Of a DNA stretch of 64,000 bases, positions 6,968-15,125 are shown piece by piece (the stretch's first letter is position 1; each line of letters opens with the position of its first letter). This DNA is from Roseiflexus sp. RS-1. GTDB lineage: Bacteria; Chloroflexota; Chloroflexia; Chloroflexales; Roseiflexaceae. The notes below the pieces were generated by a model. The model saw only the letters and a list, made by a program, of their open reading frames with translations. It searched no databases and was not told where the DNA came from. Position numbers and translations under genes: made by a program. The stretch is taken from positions 124,001-188,000 of the forward strand of contig NC_009523.1 of NCBI RefSeq assembly GCF_000016665.1, given 5' to 3'.

Positions 6968-9349
6968 CTACGGACGTCGAACGGCATCGATCAACGTCTG
7001 GGTCGCTGGCGGAGGCGGGGGGGTCAGGAGGCTGACAACGATGGTCATGACCAGTGCGGCGACGATGCCGAAGATACCGGTTGCGGGACCGGAAATACCA
7101 AGGAAATTCGTGGATGGACTCAACAGGTTGATGACGATGGCGCCGGCAACGGCGAGCAGACCGGTGATCATGCCGGCAATCGCCCCCTGACGATTGGCGC
7201 GTCGCCAGAAGATGCCGAGCGTCAGCACCGGGAACAGGGTTGCCGCCGCGATGGAGAACGCCCATGCAACCAGTTCGACAATAATACCCAGCTGGCGCAG
7301 TGCGGTGAGCGCAGCCAGCACCGCTGCCAGGAACAGGGCGATACGCCCGATCGCAAGCAAGGTACGCGCCGGTGCGTGCCGGTTCAACGATTGATAGACA
7401 TCGAGCGCCACCGACGACGTAATGACGATCAACAATCCATCGGCAGTACTCAACGCCGCCGCCAGCCCGCCGGCGATCACCAGTGCAGCGACGGCGCCAG
7501 GAAGACCAACGATTTCAGGCGTCGAGACCACGACCAGATCGGGGCTGATTTTCAACTCGTTGTACTGTAAGATGCCGTCAATCGACGTGGGAGTAACCGC
7601 GCGCCCGCTCAACTCTTCGATCTGGATGCGCCCATCACCGTTCGCATCGACAAATTGCAGCCCCCCGCTTTCCAGCAGACTCTTCGCCCATCCCGGCACG
7701 GTCGCCACCGTCTCTCCTTCAAGCGTCGTCAGGTCGGTAATGCTCAACAGTCCGGCATTCCCCCAGTTCACTGCCCACTGTGGCAGCGAACGCACCGACT
7801 GACCAACGACGTGCGCAAGGATTTCCCAGCGCGAGAAGGCGGCATACGCCGGGATGGTCAGATAGACCAGCGCAATGAACAAAAGCGCCCAGCTTACGCT
7901 GCGCCGGGCATGGATCACCGACGGCGTCGTATAAAACCGCACCAGGATATGAGGCAGACCGGCAGTGCCGCACATCAGACAGAACGCCAGCGCCAGAAAT
8001 TGCCAGACCGACCAGTCATTGAATGGTTCGGCATATGATTTTGGGATATTCTGGGTGGATTCAAGATCGGCAATGACATCGAAGGCAGCGCCATACATGA
8101 TCTGCGGCAGAGCGACCCCTGTATCTCTGAGCGACAGCAGTGCGGCAGGGATCAGATAGGTCGCCACGATCACGATCGCCTGGATAACCTGCGTCCATGT
8201 GACCGCCTTCATTCCTCCCAGGTAGGAGCAGAACAGCACCGCGCCAAGACCGATCGCAACGCCAAACAGGTAATTGACGCCAAGAAAGCGCCCCATAATC
8301 AGACCAATCCCGGACACCTGCGCCGTCAAATAGGTGAACGAAACGATAACCGTCACAATCGCGGCGACCAGGCGTGCGACAGTCGAGGCATAGCGCGCGC
8401 CGATAAACTCAGGAATGGTGTACTGTCCGAACTTGCGCAGATAGGGCGCCAGCAGCAGCGCCAGCAACACATATCCGCCGGTCCAGCCGATGATGTACGC
8501 CAGCCCTTCATAGCCCAACATCCAGAGCGTACCGGCAAGCGAGATAAAGGTCGCCGCGCTCATCCAGTCCGCACTGATCGCCAGCCCATTGAACAACGCC
8601 GGGATGCGTCGCCCCGCCACATAGTACGCTTCCAGGTCTTGGGCGCGGCCGCGGATGCCAATTGAAGCATAGACCACGATCGTCAGGATGATCAAGCCCC
8701 AGCCAATGATGGTCACCGGCAGTCGAAACACCACATCGACAACGACAATCAGCGCACCGCCGCCGATCACCAGCGCCACCGGCAACATTGCGTCGGCAAC
8801 CGGCAGGGATGGATCGACCTGGCGCCCTCCCAACTGACGATCGCGGCGTGTCATGATCGCGGTATAGAGTGCAGCCAGGACAAGGAAAAGGATTGGAGCG
8901 CCCTGTGCAGCGAGAAAGTAGGACAACGGAAAGCCGGTCAACACCCGTATCCGGTTCAATTCAGCCGCGAACATGGCTGGTAAGAACACACTCCCGCCCC
9001 ATACCAGCAGCAAGATGCGAATCAGCCGCGTATTTGCCGACCAGTAGGCAGTTTGCACTGAACGGGAGAGACTCGCAGTTTTCGGGGTTTCAACGATCGT
9101 CACCGCCGGCATAGAGGGCTGCTCAGATTGACGACGGGGCACATACGGCGGCGTCAGTGTGCGGGGACGCTCTTCGTCGCGGCGTTCAAGTTGCGGAAAC
9201 AGCAATGTCAGGAGCAGCAGCGCGATGGAGACCATCGCGAGCCAGAACATGCCCCCAACCAACAGACCGGTCCAGTTCAGCGTGCGCCTCCTGCTATGCC
9301 GGGTCTGAACAGGCGAATACCTGTACGTTCGGCTTCTCCAACGCCACAA
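6968..9349 (-). CDS. Sodium:solute symporter (acetate-permease-like) with fused DUF4212-like N-terminus
   Basis: A 793-residue multi-pass transporter. Residues about 100-170 (AYWSANTRLIRILLLVW ... FPLSYFLAAQGAP) look like the DUF4212 small subunit that usually stands as a separate gene before these symporters; here it is fused. The remainder is a solute:sodium symporter core (ISADWMSAATFISLAGTLWM, GLAAALSTADGLLI) like the VC_2705/ActP group, which takes up short carboxylates with Na+. Between membrane segments lies a calcium-loop-like stretch, DANGDGRIQIEE. The start is uncertain: TTG at 9349 is given. A strong AGGAGG (9292-9287) stands six bases before a CTG at 9280, which may be the true start. 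It follows a two-component pair. Confidence 0.85.
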   Translation of the reverse strand: MWRWRSRTYRYSPVQTRHSRRRTLNWTGLLVGGMFWLAMVSIALLLLTLLFPQLERRDEERPRTLTPPYVPRRQSEQPSMPAVTIVETPKTASLSRSVQTAYWSANTRLIRILLLVWGGSVFLPAMFAAELNRIRVLTGFPLSYFLAAQGAPILFLVLAALYTAIMTRRDRQLGGRQVDPSLPVADAMLPVALVIGGGALIVVVDVVFRLPVTIIGWGLIILTIVVYASIGIRGRAQDLEAYYVAGRRIPALFNGLAISADWMSAATFISLAGTLWMLGYEGLAYIIGWTGGYVLLALLLAPYLRKFGQYTIPEFIGARYASTVARLVAAIVTVIVSFTYLTAQVSGIGLIMGRFLGVNYLFGVAIGLGAVLFCSYLGGMKAVTWTQVIQAIVIVATYLIPAALLSLRDTGVALPQIMYGAAFDVIADLESTQNIPKSYAEPFNDWSVWQFLALAFCLMCGTAGLPHILVRFYTTPSVIHARRSVSWALLFIALVYLTIPAYAAFSRWEILAHVVGQSVRSLPQWAVNWGNAGLLSITDLTTLEGETVATVPGWAKSLLESGGLQFVDANGDGRIQIEELSGRAVTPTSIDGILQYNELKISPDLVVVSTPEIVGLPGAVAALVIAGGLAAALSTADGLLIVITSSVALDVYQSLNRHAPARTLLAIGRIALFLAAVLAALTALRQLGIIVELVAWAFSIAAATLFPVLTLGIFWRRANRQGAIAGMITGLLAVAGAIVINLLSPSTNFLGISGPATGIFGIVAALVMTIVVSLLTPPPPPATQTLIDAVRRP

Positions 9350-9366
9350 ACGACCCTGCGTCCGGT

Positions 9367-10515
9367 TCAGCCATCCGCAACAGCGATCTGAACCGGCTGG
9401 TAGACGACGGCGGTCGGCAGGGTGACATGAAACGTCGATCCCTTGCCGGCGCCATCGCTTTCCGCCCAGATCTCACCGCCGCTGGCATACACCAGGTGCC
9501 GGGCAATGGTCAATCCAATACCAGTTCCGCCGCTATTGCGCGTGCGCGACTTGTCCACGCGATAGAAGCGCTCAAAAATGAGCGGCAGATGTTCGGCTTC
9601 AATGCCGATGCCGGTGTCGCGCACCGAAATGCGCACATACTCGCCGAGCGGCGTCAACGACACCTCCACCAGACCGCCGGCGGGGGTGTAGCGCAGCGCA
9701 TTCGATAGCAGGTTCACCATGACCTGCATAAGGCGATCAGGATCGGCATAGACGGTGAGGGACTGAACCGACAGGTACAGACGCAACTCGACCTCGCAGG
9801 CGGCGAACTGCGGCTGAAAGCGAGCGATCAACTCCTGCAACATGGTACAGAGATCGAACAGGCGCGGCTGGACGCGCAGTTCGCCAGCTTCGGCGCGTGA
9901 CAACAGACCAAGTTCCTCGGTCAGACGACGCAACCGCGCCGCTTCATGGCGGATCAGCGTGAATGTTTGCTCGTCCGGTGCAATAACGCCGTCCAGCAAG
10001 CCTTCCATGTACCCCTCAATCGTGGTCAGCGGCGTGCGCAACTCGTGCGCCACATCTGCGATCAGTGCCAGGCGACGCTGTTCGGTGCGATCGAGCGCCT
10101 CCGCCAGATGATTAATACTCTGGCTCAACTCAGCCAGTTCATCATCGGAATGAATGAACGTCCGCTCACGGTAGTACCCCTGCGCCAACCGACGACTCAC
10201 GGCGGTCAGATCCTGCAACGGCTCAACGATGCGCCGGGAGACGAACAGACTGACGACGACTGCTGCGGCGAGCGCACCAAAACTTGCGAGTAACAGCGCC
10301 TGTTCAAGAATAGACTGAAACCGGCGTTGCACGGCGACTTCACCTGACGCAATCAGCAGATCATCCCCTGCGGACAATGACGCCAGGGTCGCGCTTTCCA
10401 TCATGCTGCTGCGCACCAGAATCTGCGCGGCGCCAAGCAGCACGACCACCGCGATCACAATAATGATCGCGTGGGAAACAAACAATTTCCAGCGGAGTCG
10501 ATGAAACCAGGACAT
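9367..10515 (-). CDS. Sensor histidine kinase (HAMP, HisKA, HATPase)
   Basis: A 382-residue membrane sensor with a first helix (residues about 11-34), a short extracytoplasmic loop, and a second helix (about 72-92). A HAMP linker follows. The dimerisation domain carries the phosphorylated His157 in DVAHELRTPLTT. The ATP-binding domain has NLLSNALRYTP (N box), DTGIGI (G1) and GGTGIGLTIARHLV (G2). The small periplasmic part suggests membrane or intracellular cues. It lies 53 bp downstream of the response regulator and 17 bp before the symporter, so it probably controls solute uptake. Confidence 0.93.
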   Translation of the reverse strand: MSWFHRLRWKLFVSHAIIIVIAVVVLLGAAQILVRSSMMESATLASLSAGDDLLIASGEVAVQRRFQSILEQALLLASFGALAAAVVVSLFVSRRIVEPLQDLTAVSRRLAQGYYRERTFIHSDDELAELSQSINHLAEALDRTEQRRLALIADVAHELRTPLTTIEGYMEGLLDGVIAPDEQTFTLIRHEAARLRRLTEELGLLSRAEAGELRVQPRLFDLCTMLQELIARFQPQFAACEVELRLYLSVQSLTVYADPDRLMQVMVNLLSNALRYTPAGGLVEVSLTPLGEYVRISVRDTGIGIEAEHLPLIFERFYRVDKSRTRNSGGTGIGLTIARHLVYASGGEIWAESDGAGKGSTFHVTLPTAVVYQPVQIAVADG

Positions 10516-10568
10516 ATGCGGTCACACACAACGTGGATCAATCCCGCACTAACGGTTGAACGACCCGA

Positions 10569-11258
10569 TCAACCGGTAAACTTATATCCAACCCCCCGCA
10601 CCGTCTGGATCAGCGTCGGCTCAGCGGGATCATCCTCAAGTTTCCGGCGTAACAGACTGATATGCACATCAACAACGCGATCAACGCCGTCGAAATCGTG
10701 ACCCCAAACCCGTTCCAGGAGTTGCTCGCGCGTAAACACACGTCCCGGCATTGCAGCCAGCGTGTAGAGCAGATCGAACTCACGCGCCGTCAGCGTCACC
10801 GGCACGCCGCGCCGCTGCACCTCTCGTCGCGCAACATCGATTTGAAGATCGCGAAACGTCAGGAGCGTATTCTCAGCTGGCGCCGCCCCCGTATGCCGCC
10901 GGCGGCGCAGGATCGCCTTGACGCGCGCTACCAGTTCGCGCGGGCTGAATGGTTTGGTCAGATAGTCATCGGCGCCCACCGACAGACCAACGACCTTATC
11001 AACCTCCTCTGCACGCGCAGTGAGCATAAGGACATACGGACCGCCATCGTGCTGCAAGCGGCGACAAATTTCAAGACCATCAATTCCGGGAAGCAGGAGG
11101 TCGAGCACAACCAGGTCAGGACGCACTATCTGCGCCTGTTGCAGTGCCGATTCACCATCGCGCGCAGTATGAACGACAAAGCCGTCGGCCTTGAGATAGG
11201 CGACGACCAGATTCAGAATCGGCTCCTCATCCTCAACAACGAGGATCGTAGCGGCCAT
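10569..11258 (-). CDS. OmpR/PhoB-family response regulator
   Basis: A 229-residue two-domain regulator. The receiver has the acidic pair at residues 10-12, the phosphoacceptor Asp53 (PDLVVLDLLLPG), the switch Thr in MLTARAEE, and the conserved Lys in LTKPFSP. The C-terminal winged helix (residues about 130-229) contains TAREFDLLYTLA and the recognition helix VVDVHISLLRRKLE, then GVGYKF. It is the partner of the histidine kinase downstream and the first gene of this three-gene unit, with a long upstream region. Confidence 0.95.
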   Translation of the reverse strand: MAATILVVEDEEPILNLVVAYLKADGFVVHTARDGESALQQAQIVRPDLVVLDLLLPGIDGLEICRRLQHDGGPYVLMLTARAEEVDKVVGLSVGADDYLTKPFSPRELVARVKAILRRRRHTGAAPAENTLLTFRDLQIDVARREVQRRGVPVTLTAREFDLLYTLAAMPGRVFTREQLLERVWGHDFDGVDRVVDVHISLLRRKLEDDPAEPTLIQTVRGVGYKFTG

Positions 11259-11781
11259 ATCGGTTACCTCACCGTAAGCGAATCCGGCGCGCGGATGGGT
11301 GTGTCGGGAGCAAGATTATTGTTACCTTATGTATACGATAGAGTCGGCGTGCTGTCAATGCAGCGGCGAAGAAAAGCAGGGTCGCACATACCGACGTCGA
11401 ATACAACTCCAGGGCTCACGCTCCGGGAATCCCCAGAACATGTTCTTATTTTGAGAAGAAAGACCGTCGTGATAGTAGTGGGTGTGGATTAGTGGAAGAA
11501 GACGCGAAGCATGCTCCAGGACGCGCTGCAATCCCTGGGACGAAAAGTGGAACTGTTTCCCCTTTTGTCCAGAGAGCATGGGTGGATTGACCGATCTCTC
11601 CCTATGCCTCCACCTCCCAGGCACACCCGATCCACCGACTTATCCACATAATCATGGCGTTATCCACAAAATCACCCTTGTTTTCCACAAAAAGAGTCAG
11701 AGACGACCTGCTGAACAGGTGCGTCCTCCTGAACCCAGGAGGACGCATCCCGCAACGACGAGTGTGCGTATCGTCAGCCTG
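11259..11781. other. Intergenic region with a DnaA-box cluster (candidate origin or DnaA-binding locus)
   Basis: No gene fits this 523-base gap. It contains TTATCCACA at 11640-11648 and at 11660-11668 (spaced exactly 20 bases), TTTTCCACA at 11681-11689, and TGTGGATTA (one mismatch, opposite strand) at 11483-11491. The first two match the DnaA-box consensus perfectly. The cluster lies about 1 kb from parS-parA-parB, an arrangement common at bacterial chromosome origins. No dnaA, dnaN, rpmH or gidA gene is in the window, so origin function is only a possibility. Confidence 0.55.
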
Positions 11782-12363
11782 CTACTGGTTCTTCCCCTTA
11801 TTCTTTTCATCGTCATCAATGTCCAGGGTGTTGATAAAATCGCGGAAAAGCGACAGGCCCTCATCGGCGGATGTGTCGGCATCTGGTTCATCAGTCTCAG
11901 CCATGCTTGCGGAAGGTCGCGCTGCACTCATCGGTTGCTCATCGGCTGCGGTGGTTTCCTCCTCGTCGAAGAGCACACCGGCAGCCTCAAAGACATGCGT
12001 TTCGACATAGATCGGCGCATCGGCGCGAACCGCGAGCGCGATCGCATCGCTGGGACGGGAGTCGATCTCAATGGTGTGGCTGCCCTGCTCGACGACGATC
12101 CGCGCAAAGAAGGTGCTATCCTGGATGTCATTGATGACGATGTGGCTGATCGTCGCGCCCAGTTCACCGAAGACCGATTTGAGCAGATCGTGCGTCATCG
12201 GGCGCTGTGGTTCGTGCCCCTGCATAGCGAGCGCAATCGCATCCGCCTCGAAGGCGCCGATCCAGATCGGCAGATAGCGCCGACTCTCGGCTTCGCGCAG
12301 GACGACGACACGGTGCTGTGTCAGCAGACTCACGCGGATGCTGTCAACAGTTACACGGATCAT
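11782..12363 (-). CDS. DUF151 bifunctional nuclease-family protein
   Basis: A 193-residue protein whose first 135 residues match the DUF151 (BFN) fold: VTVDSIRVSLLTQHRVVVL, YLPIWIGAFEADAIALAM, and the signature SRPSDAIALAVRADAPIYV. Relatives have been described as nucleases, and the fold is common in Chloroflexota, Thermotoga and cyanobacteria. The C-terminal 55 residues are acidic and low complexity and look disordered. AGAAAGG precedes the ATG at 12361-12363; a longer in-frame start is less likely. A promoter on the same strand lies at 12441-12470. Confidence 0.85.
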   Translation of the reverse strand: MIRVTVDSIRVSLLTQHRVVVLREAESRRYLPIWIGAFEADAIALAMQGHEPQRPMTHDLLKSVFGELGATISHIVINDIQDSTFFARIVVEQGSHTIEIDSRPSDAIALAVRADAPIYVETHVFEAAGVLFDEEETTAADEQPMSAARPSASMAETDEPDADTSADEGLSLFRDFINTLDIDDDEKNKGKNQ

Positions 12364-12440
12364 CGGTCGACCTTTCTGAGGATCGCTTGCACGTTTGCGC
12401 GCAGCAAGCGTAAAGATGTCTGATAGTAGCGTCAGTCTCC

Positions 12441-12470
12441 ATACTAACACGGTGTGAGTTGGTACGTCAA
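12441..12470 (-). promoter_or_regulatory. Sigma-70-type promoter of the DUF151 gene
   Basis: On the minus strand, TTGACG (12470-12465) and TAGTAT (12446-12441) are separated by 18 bases, about 80 bases upstream of the start codon. Confidence 0.55.
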
Positions 12471-12603
12471 GGTGGATGCAAAAGAGTCTTTAAGGATAGC
12501 CAGCGGATGGGATGGTCCAAGCCGTCGGCGATCAAGTCATATGTGAGCAATTCGCCTGGTGCAACCTGTGACAACGCGGTTCGCGCAAAGTGTCGCCTCG
12601 TGC

Positions 12604-12609
12604 TACAAT
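12604..12609 (+). promoter_or_regulatory. Probable -10 element (TACAAT) of parAB
   Basis: TACAAT lies about 43 bases before the parA start. The -35 region (TTCGCG about 18 bases upstream) is poor. Transcription from here would carry the parS site in the 5' leader. Confidence 0.35.
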
Positions 12610-12633
12610 GGAGCGGCGTCGGCGGGGCGCGTG

Positions 12634-12649
12634 CGTTTCACGTGAAACA
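12634..12649. promoter_or_regulatory. parS: parS centromere-like site
   Basis: CGTTTCACGTGAAACA matches the near-universal chromosomal parS consensus TGTTTCACGTGAAACA at 15 of 16 positions. The inner 14 bases (12635-12648) form a perfect palindrome. ParB dimers load here and spread as CTP-dependent clamps. The site ends two bases before the parA start codon, where a ribosome binding site would normally be, so ParB loading could repress parAB directly. Confidence 0.93.
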
Positions 12650-12651
12650 GT

Positions 12652-13458
12652 ATGGCGATGGCGGCGATTAGCTCTTCCGAACCGTATATTCTTGCCCTGG
12701 CCAACCAGAAGGGGGGCGTCGGGAAAACGACGACGGCGGTCAATCTCGCAGGCGAACTTGCGAGTCGCGGTCAACAGGTGCTCCTGGTCGATTGCGATCC
12801 GCAGGGAAACGCCACAACCAGCCTGGGAGTCGCCAAACGCGATCTGCGCTTCTCAACCTATGAGGTCCTGGTCGGCATCGCCGGTCTTGACCGATCGATC
12901 CGCTCAACCGGTCGTGACGGACTGGATATCGTACCGGCGAATGAACACCTTGCTGGCGCGATGGTCGAACTGGTCTCCGCCGAACGACGCGAGTGGCGTC
13001 TTGCCGATGCGCTCAGTCAGGTGGCCGGGTACGACTGGGTCGTCCTCGATTGTCCGCCATCGCTCGGACTTCTGACGCTCAACGCGCTCTGCGCTGCGCG
13101 CGGTGTGATTGTTCCGCTTCAGTGCGAGTACCTGGCGCTTGAAGGACTGGCACAGTTGAAGGGGACAATCGACCGGGTGCGTGATCATCTCAACCCGCGT
13201 CTGACGATTGTGGGGGTGGTGATGACCATGTTCGATGGCCGCACCAATCTGGCGCAGCAGGTGGTCGAGGAGGTGAGGCGCTACTTCCCGCAGCGCATCT
13301 TCAATACGCTCATCCCGCGCAGCGTGCGCATCAGTGAAGCGCCCAGCTACGGACGCACCATTGCCGAGTATGATCCTTCCAGTCGCGGCGCGCAGGCGTA
13401 TGCCGCGTTCGCCGATGAGGTGATGCGCCGTATTGATCGACAGGCGGTTGCGCGATGA
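12652..13458 (+). CDS. parA: ParA/Soj chromosome-partitioning ATPase
   Basis: A 268-residue deviant-Walker ATPase with KGGVGKTT at residues 20-27 and switch motifs CDPQGNATTSLG and VVLDCPPSLGLLTLNAL. It binds the nucleoid non-specifically as an ATP dimer and is stimulated by ParB, moving origin regions apart. It overlaps parB by four bases (ATGA). No Shine-Dalgarno is visible because parS occupies the space; a second in-frame ATG two codons later is possible. Confidence 0.95.
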   Translation: MAMAAISSSEPYILALANQKGGVGKTTTAVNLAGELASRGQQVLLVDCDPQGNATTSLGVAKRDLRFSTYEVLVGIAGLDRSIRSTGRDGLDIVPANEHLAGAMVELVSAERREWRLADALSQVAGYDWVVLDCPPSLGLLTLNALCAARGVIVPLQCEYLALEGLAQLKGTIDRVRDHLNPRLTIVGVVMTMFDGRTNLAQQVVEEVRRYFPQRIFNTLIPRSVRISEAPSYGRTIAEYDPSSRGAQAYAAFADEVMRRIDRQAVAR

Positions 13459-14360
13459 AACGTCCTCGAGGGCTTGGCAGCGGTCTGGCAGCATTGATCC
13501 CCGGCGACACCGAGCGCACGATCGTGCGCGAGGCGTCGATCGATAGTATCGATGCCAATCCGTATCAACCACGCTCGGATTTCGATGAGTCCGCGCTCGA
13601 TGAACTGGCAGCGTCGATCCGCGAACACGGGATCATCCAGCCATTGATCGTCACAGAACGTGATGATGGTCGGTATGAACTGATCGCTGGCGAGCGACGT
13701 TTGCGCGCTGCCCGGCGTGCTGGTCTTGATCGCGTGCCGGTTATCGTTCGTGAAAGCACTCCCCAGCAGGCGCTCGAAATTGCGTTGATTGAGAATATTC
13801 AGCGTGCCGATCTGAATGCGCTCGAAGAGGCGCACGCCTATCAGACGCTGAAAGATGAATTTGGTTTGAGCGATGAAGCCATCGCGCAACGGGTCGGTCG
13901 GAGTCGCGAGGCGGTCGCCAATACACGCCGCCTGCTGGGACTGGCGCCGGTGGCGCAACAGGCGTTGCTGGCGGGACGGATCAGCGCCGGTCACGGACGC
14001 GCACTGCTCAGGCTTGTCGATCAGGCGGCGCAGGAAGCGACTGTGGCGGCGATCATCGATCACGACCTGAATGTCCGCGAGGTGGAGCGTCTGACCGACT
14101 ACGCCCGGACGACCGGCGATATTCATCGTGCGCTGTCGGCTGTTCGCCCGCGCCTGGACGCTGAGAAGCCCGACAGACGTCAACGCGCTGCGCGTCCCGA
14201 TCCGTCCCCCGATGACCAGGCGATCCGCCGTGAACTCGAACGTCTGCTGGGAACGCCGGTGAGCCTGGTTCGCAGCGAACGCGAACTTCGGGTCACTATC
14301 GTGTTCCATACCGGGGAAAAGTTGCAGGAGTTTTTTGATCGCCTGTCGATGGGCAGGTAA
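13455..14360 (+). CDS. parB: ParB/Spo0J partition protein
   Basis: A 301-residue CTPase and parS-binding protein. The N-terminal ParB/Srx domain has NPYQPR, the GIIQPLIV segment and the CTP-binding GERRLRAA (residues 79-86). A helix-turn-helix follows (SDEAIAQRVGRSREAVANTRRLL). The C-terminal 45 residues are the dimerisation domain, preceded by a charged linker. Its start overlaps the parA stop, so the two are translationally coupled. The parS site lies immediately upstream of the operon. Confidence 0.95.
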   Translation: MKRPRGLGSGLAALIPGDTERTIVREASIDSIDANPYQPRSDFDESALDELAASIREHGIIQPLIVTERDDGRYELIAGERRLRAARRAGLDRVPVIVRESTPQQALEIALIENIQRADLNALEEAHAYQTLKDEFGLSDEAIAQRVGRSREAVANTRRLLGLAPVAQQALLAGRISAGHGRALLRLVDQAAQEATVAAIIDHDLNVREVERLTDYARTTGDIHRALSAVRPRLDAEKPDRRQRAARPDPSPDDQAIRRELERLLGTPVSLVRSERELRVTIVFHTGEKLQEFFDRLSMGR

Positions 14361-14409
14361 TCGTCCTCTCCGAGGCGACCCCCTTGCTGATACTATTGAG
14401 GTTGAGTCG

Positions 14410-15039
14410 ATGTTCACGAAGCGATACAACACGCGCATTCGTCAGTGGACGGGCGATCTGGTGGCGCGAACGCTTGGACGCACCGGTCTGCACGCATCCA
14501 CGCTGACACTCTTGAATCTGCTGTTGACACTGGCCAGCGTCTGGTGGCTGGCATCGGGACAGTTTTTCATCGGCGGGTTGATCGTCGCGTTCGCCAGTCT
14601 CTTCGATGTGCTCGATGGCGCGCTGGCGCGGGCAAAGAATCAGGCCAGTCGCTTCGGTTCGTTCCTCGACTCCACCCTTGATCGCTATGCGGATATGCTT
14701 ATTTTCCTCGGGCTTCTGATCTACTTCGAACGTTCGACTGTTCACACGGTTGAGACTCTGCTGATCTTCGCGGCAACAGCAGGTTCGCTGCTGACCAGTT
14801 ATATCCGCGCGCGCGCCGAAGGATGCGGCTTCGATTGCAAGGTGGGGCTGCTCGAGCGTCCTGAACGGATCGTGCTGATCGTTCTCGGATTGCTGACCGG
14901 TTGGGTGACGCTTATGTTGTGGTGTCTTGCGATCCTGAGCAACATCACAGCCATCCAGCGCTTCATCTACGTGTGGATGCAGAGTCGCGCCAGTCCGGTT
15001 GCCAAACGCCCGATCCAGGCGGTGGAACGTGGGAAGTAA
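14410..15039 (+). CDS. CDP-alcohol phosphatidyltransferase (phosphatidylinositol-phosphate-synthase-like)
   Basis: A 209-residue membrane enzyme with DVLDGALARAKN and GSFLDSTLDRYAD, the complete CDP-alcohol transferase signature. The segment SYIRARAEGCG followed by VGLLERPER resembles the branch that makes phosphatidyl- or archaetidyl-inositol phosphate, more than the PgsA branch seen at 703-1269. It would act in the cytoplasmic membrane on CDP-diacylglycerol. I chose the ATG at 14410 because the upstream extension covers the parB end region. Two such enzymes in one window implies different head groups; the inositol assignment is tentative. Confidence 0.8.
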   Translation: MFTKRYNTRIRQWTGDLVARTLGRTGLHASTLTLLNLLLTLASVWWLASGQFFIGGLIVAFASLFDVLDGALARAKNQASRFGSFLDSTLDRYADMLIFLGLLIYFERSTVHTVETLLIFAATAGSLLTSYIRARAEGCGFDCKVGLLERPERIVLIVLGLLTGWVTLMLWCLAILSNITAIQRFIYVWMQSRASPVAKRPIQAVERGK

Positions 15040-15071
15040 GCGCGTGATCGAAGCCATGCCGCAACCGGCTG

Positions 15072-15080
15072 TGGTACAAT
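15072..15080 (+). promoter_or_regulatory. Extended -10 promoter element of recN
   Basis: TGGTACAAT forms an extended -10 (TGn plus TACAAT), 46 bases before the recN start. No clear -35 is needed for this class. Confidence 0.5.
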
Positions 15081-15125
15081 TTTGCTACCTGTGCAGTCAG
15101 GTGTGATGCATACGCCGTCACGTGC

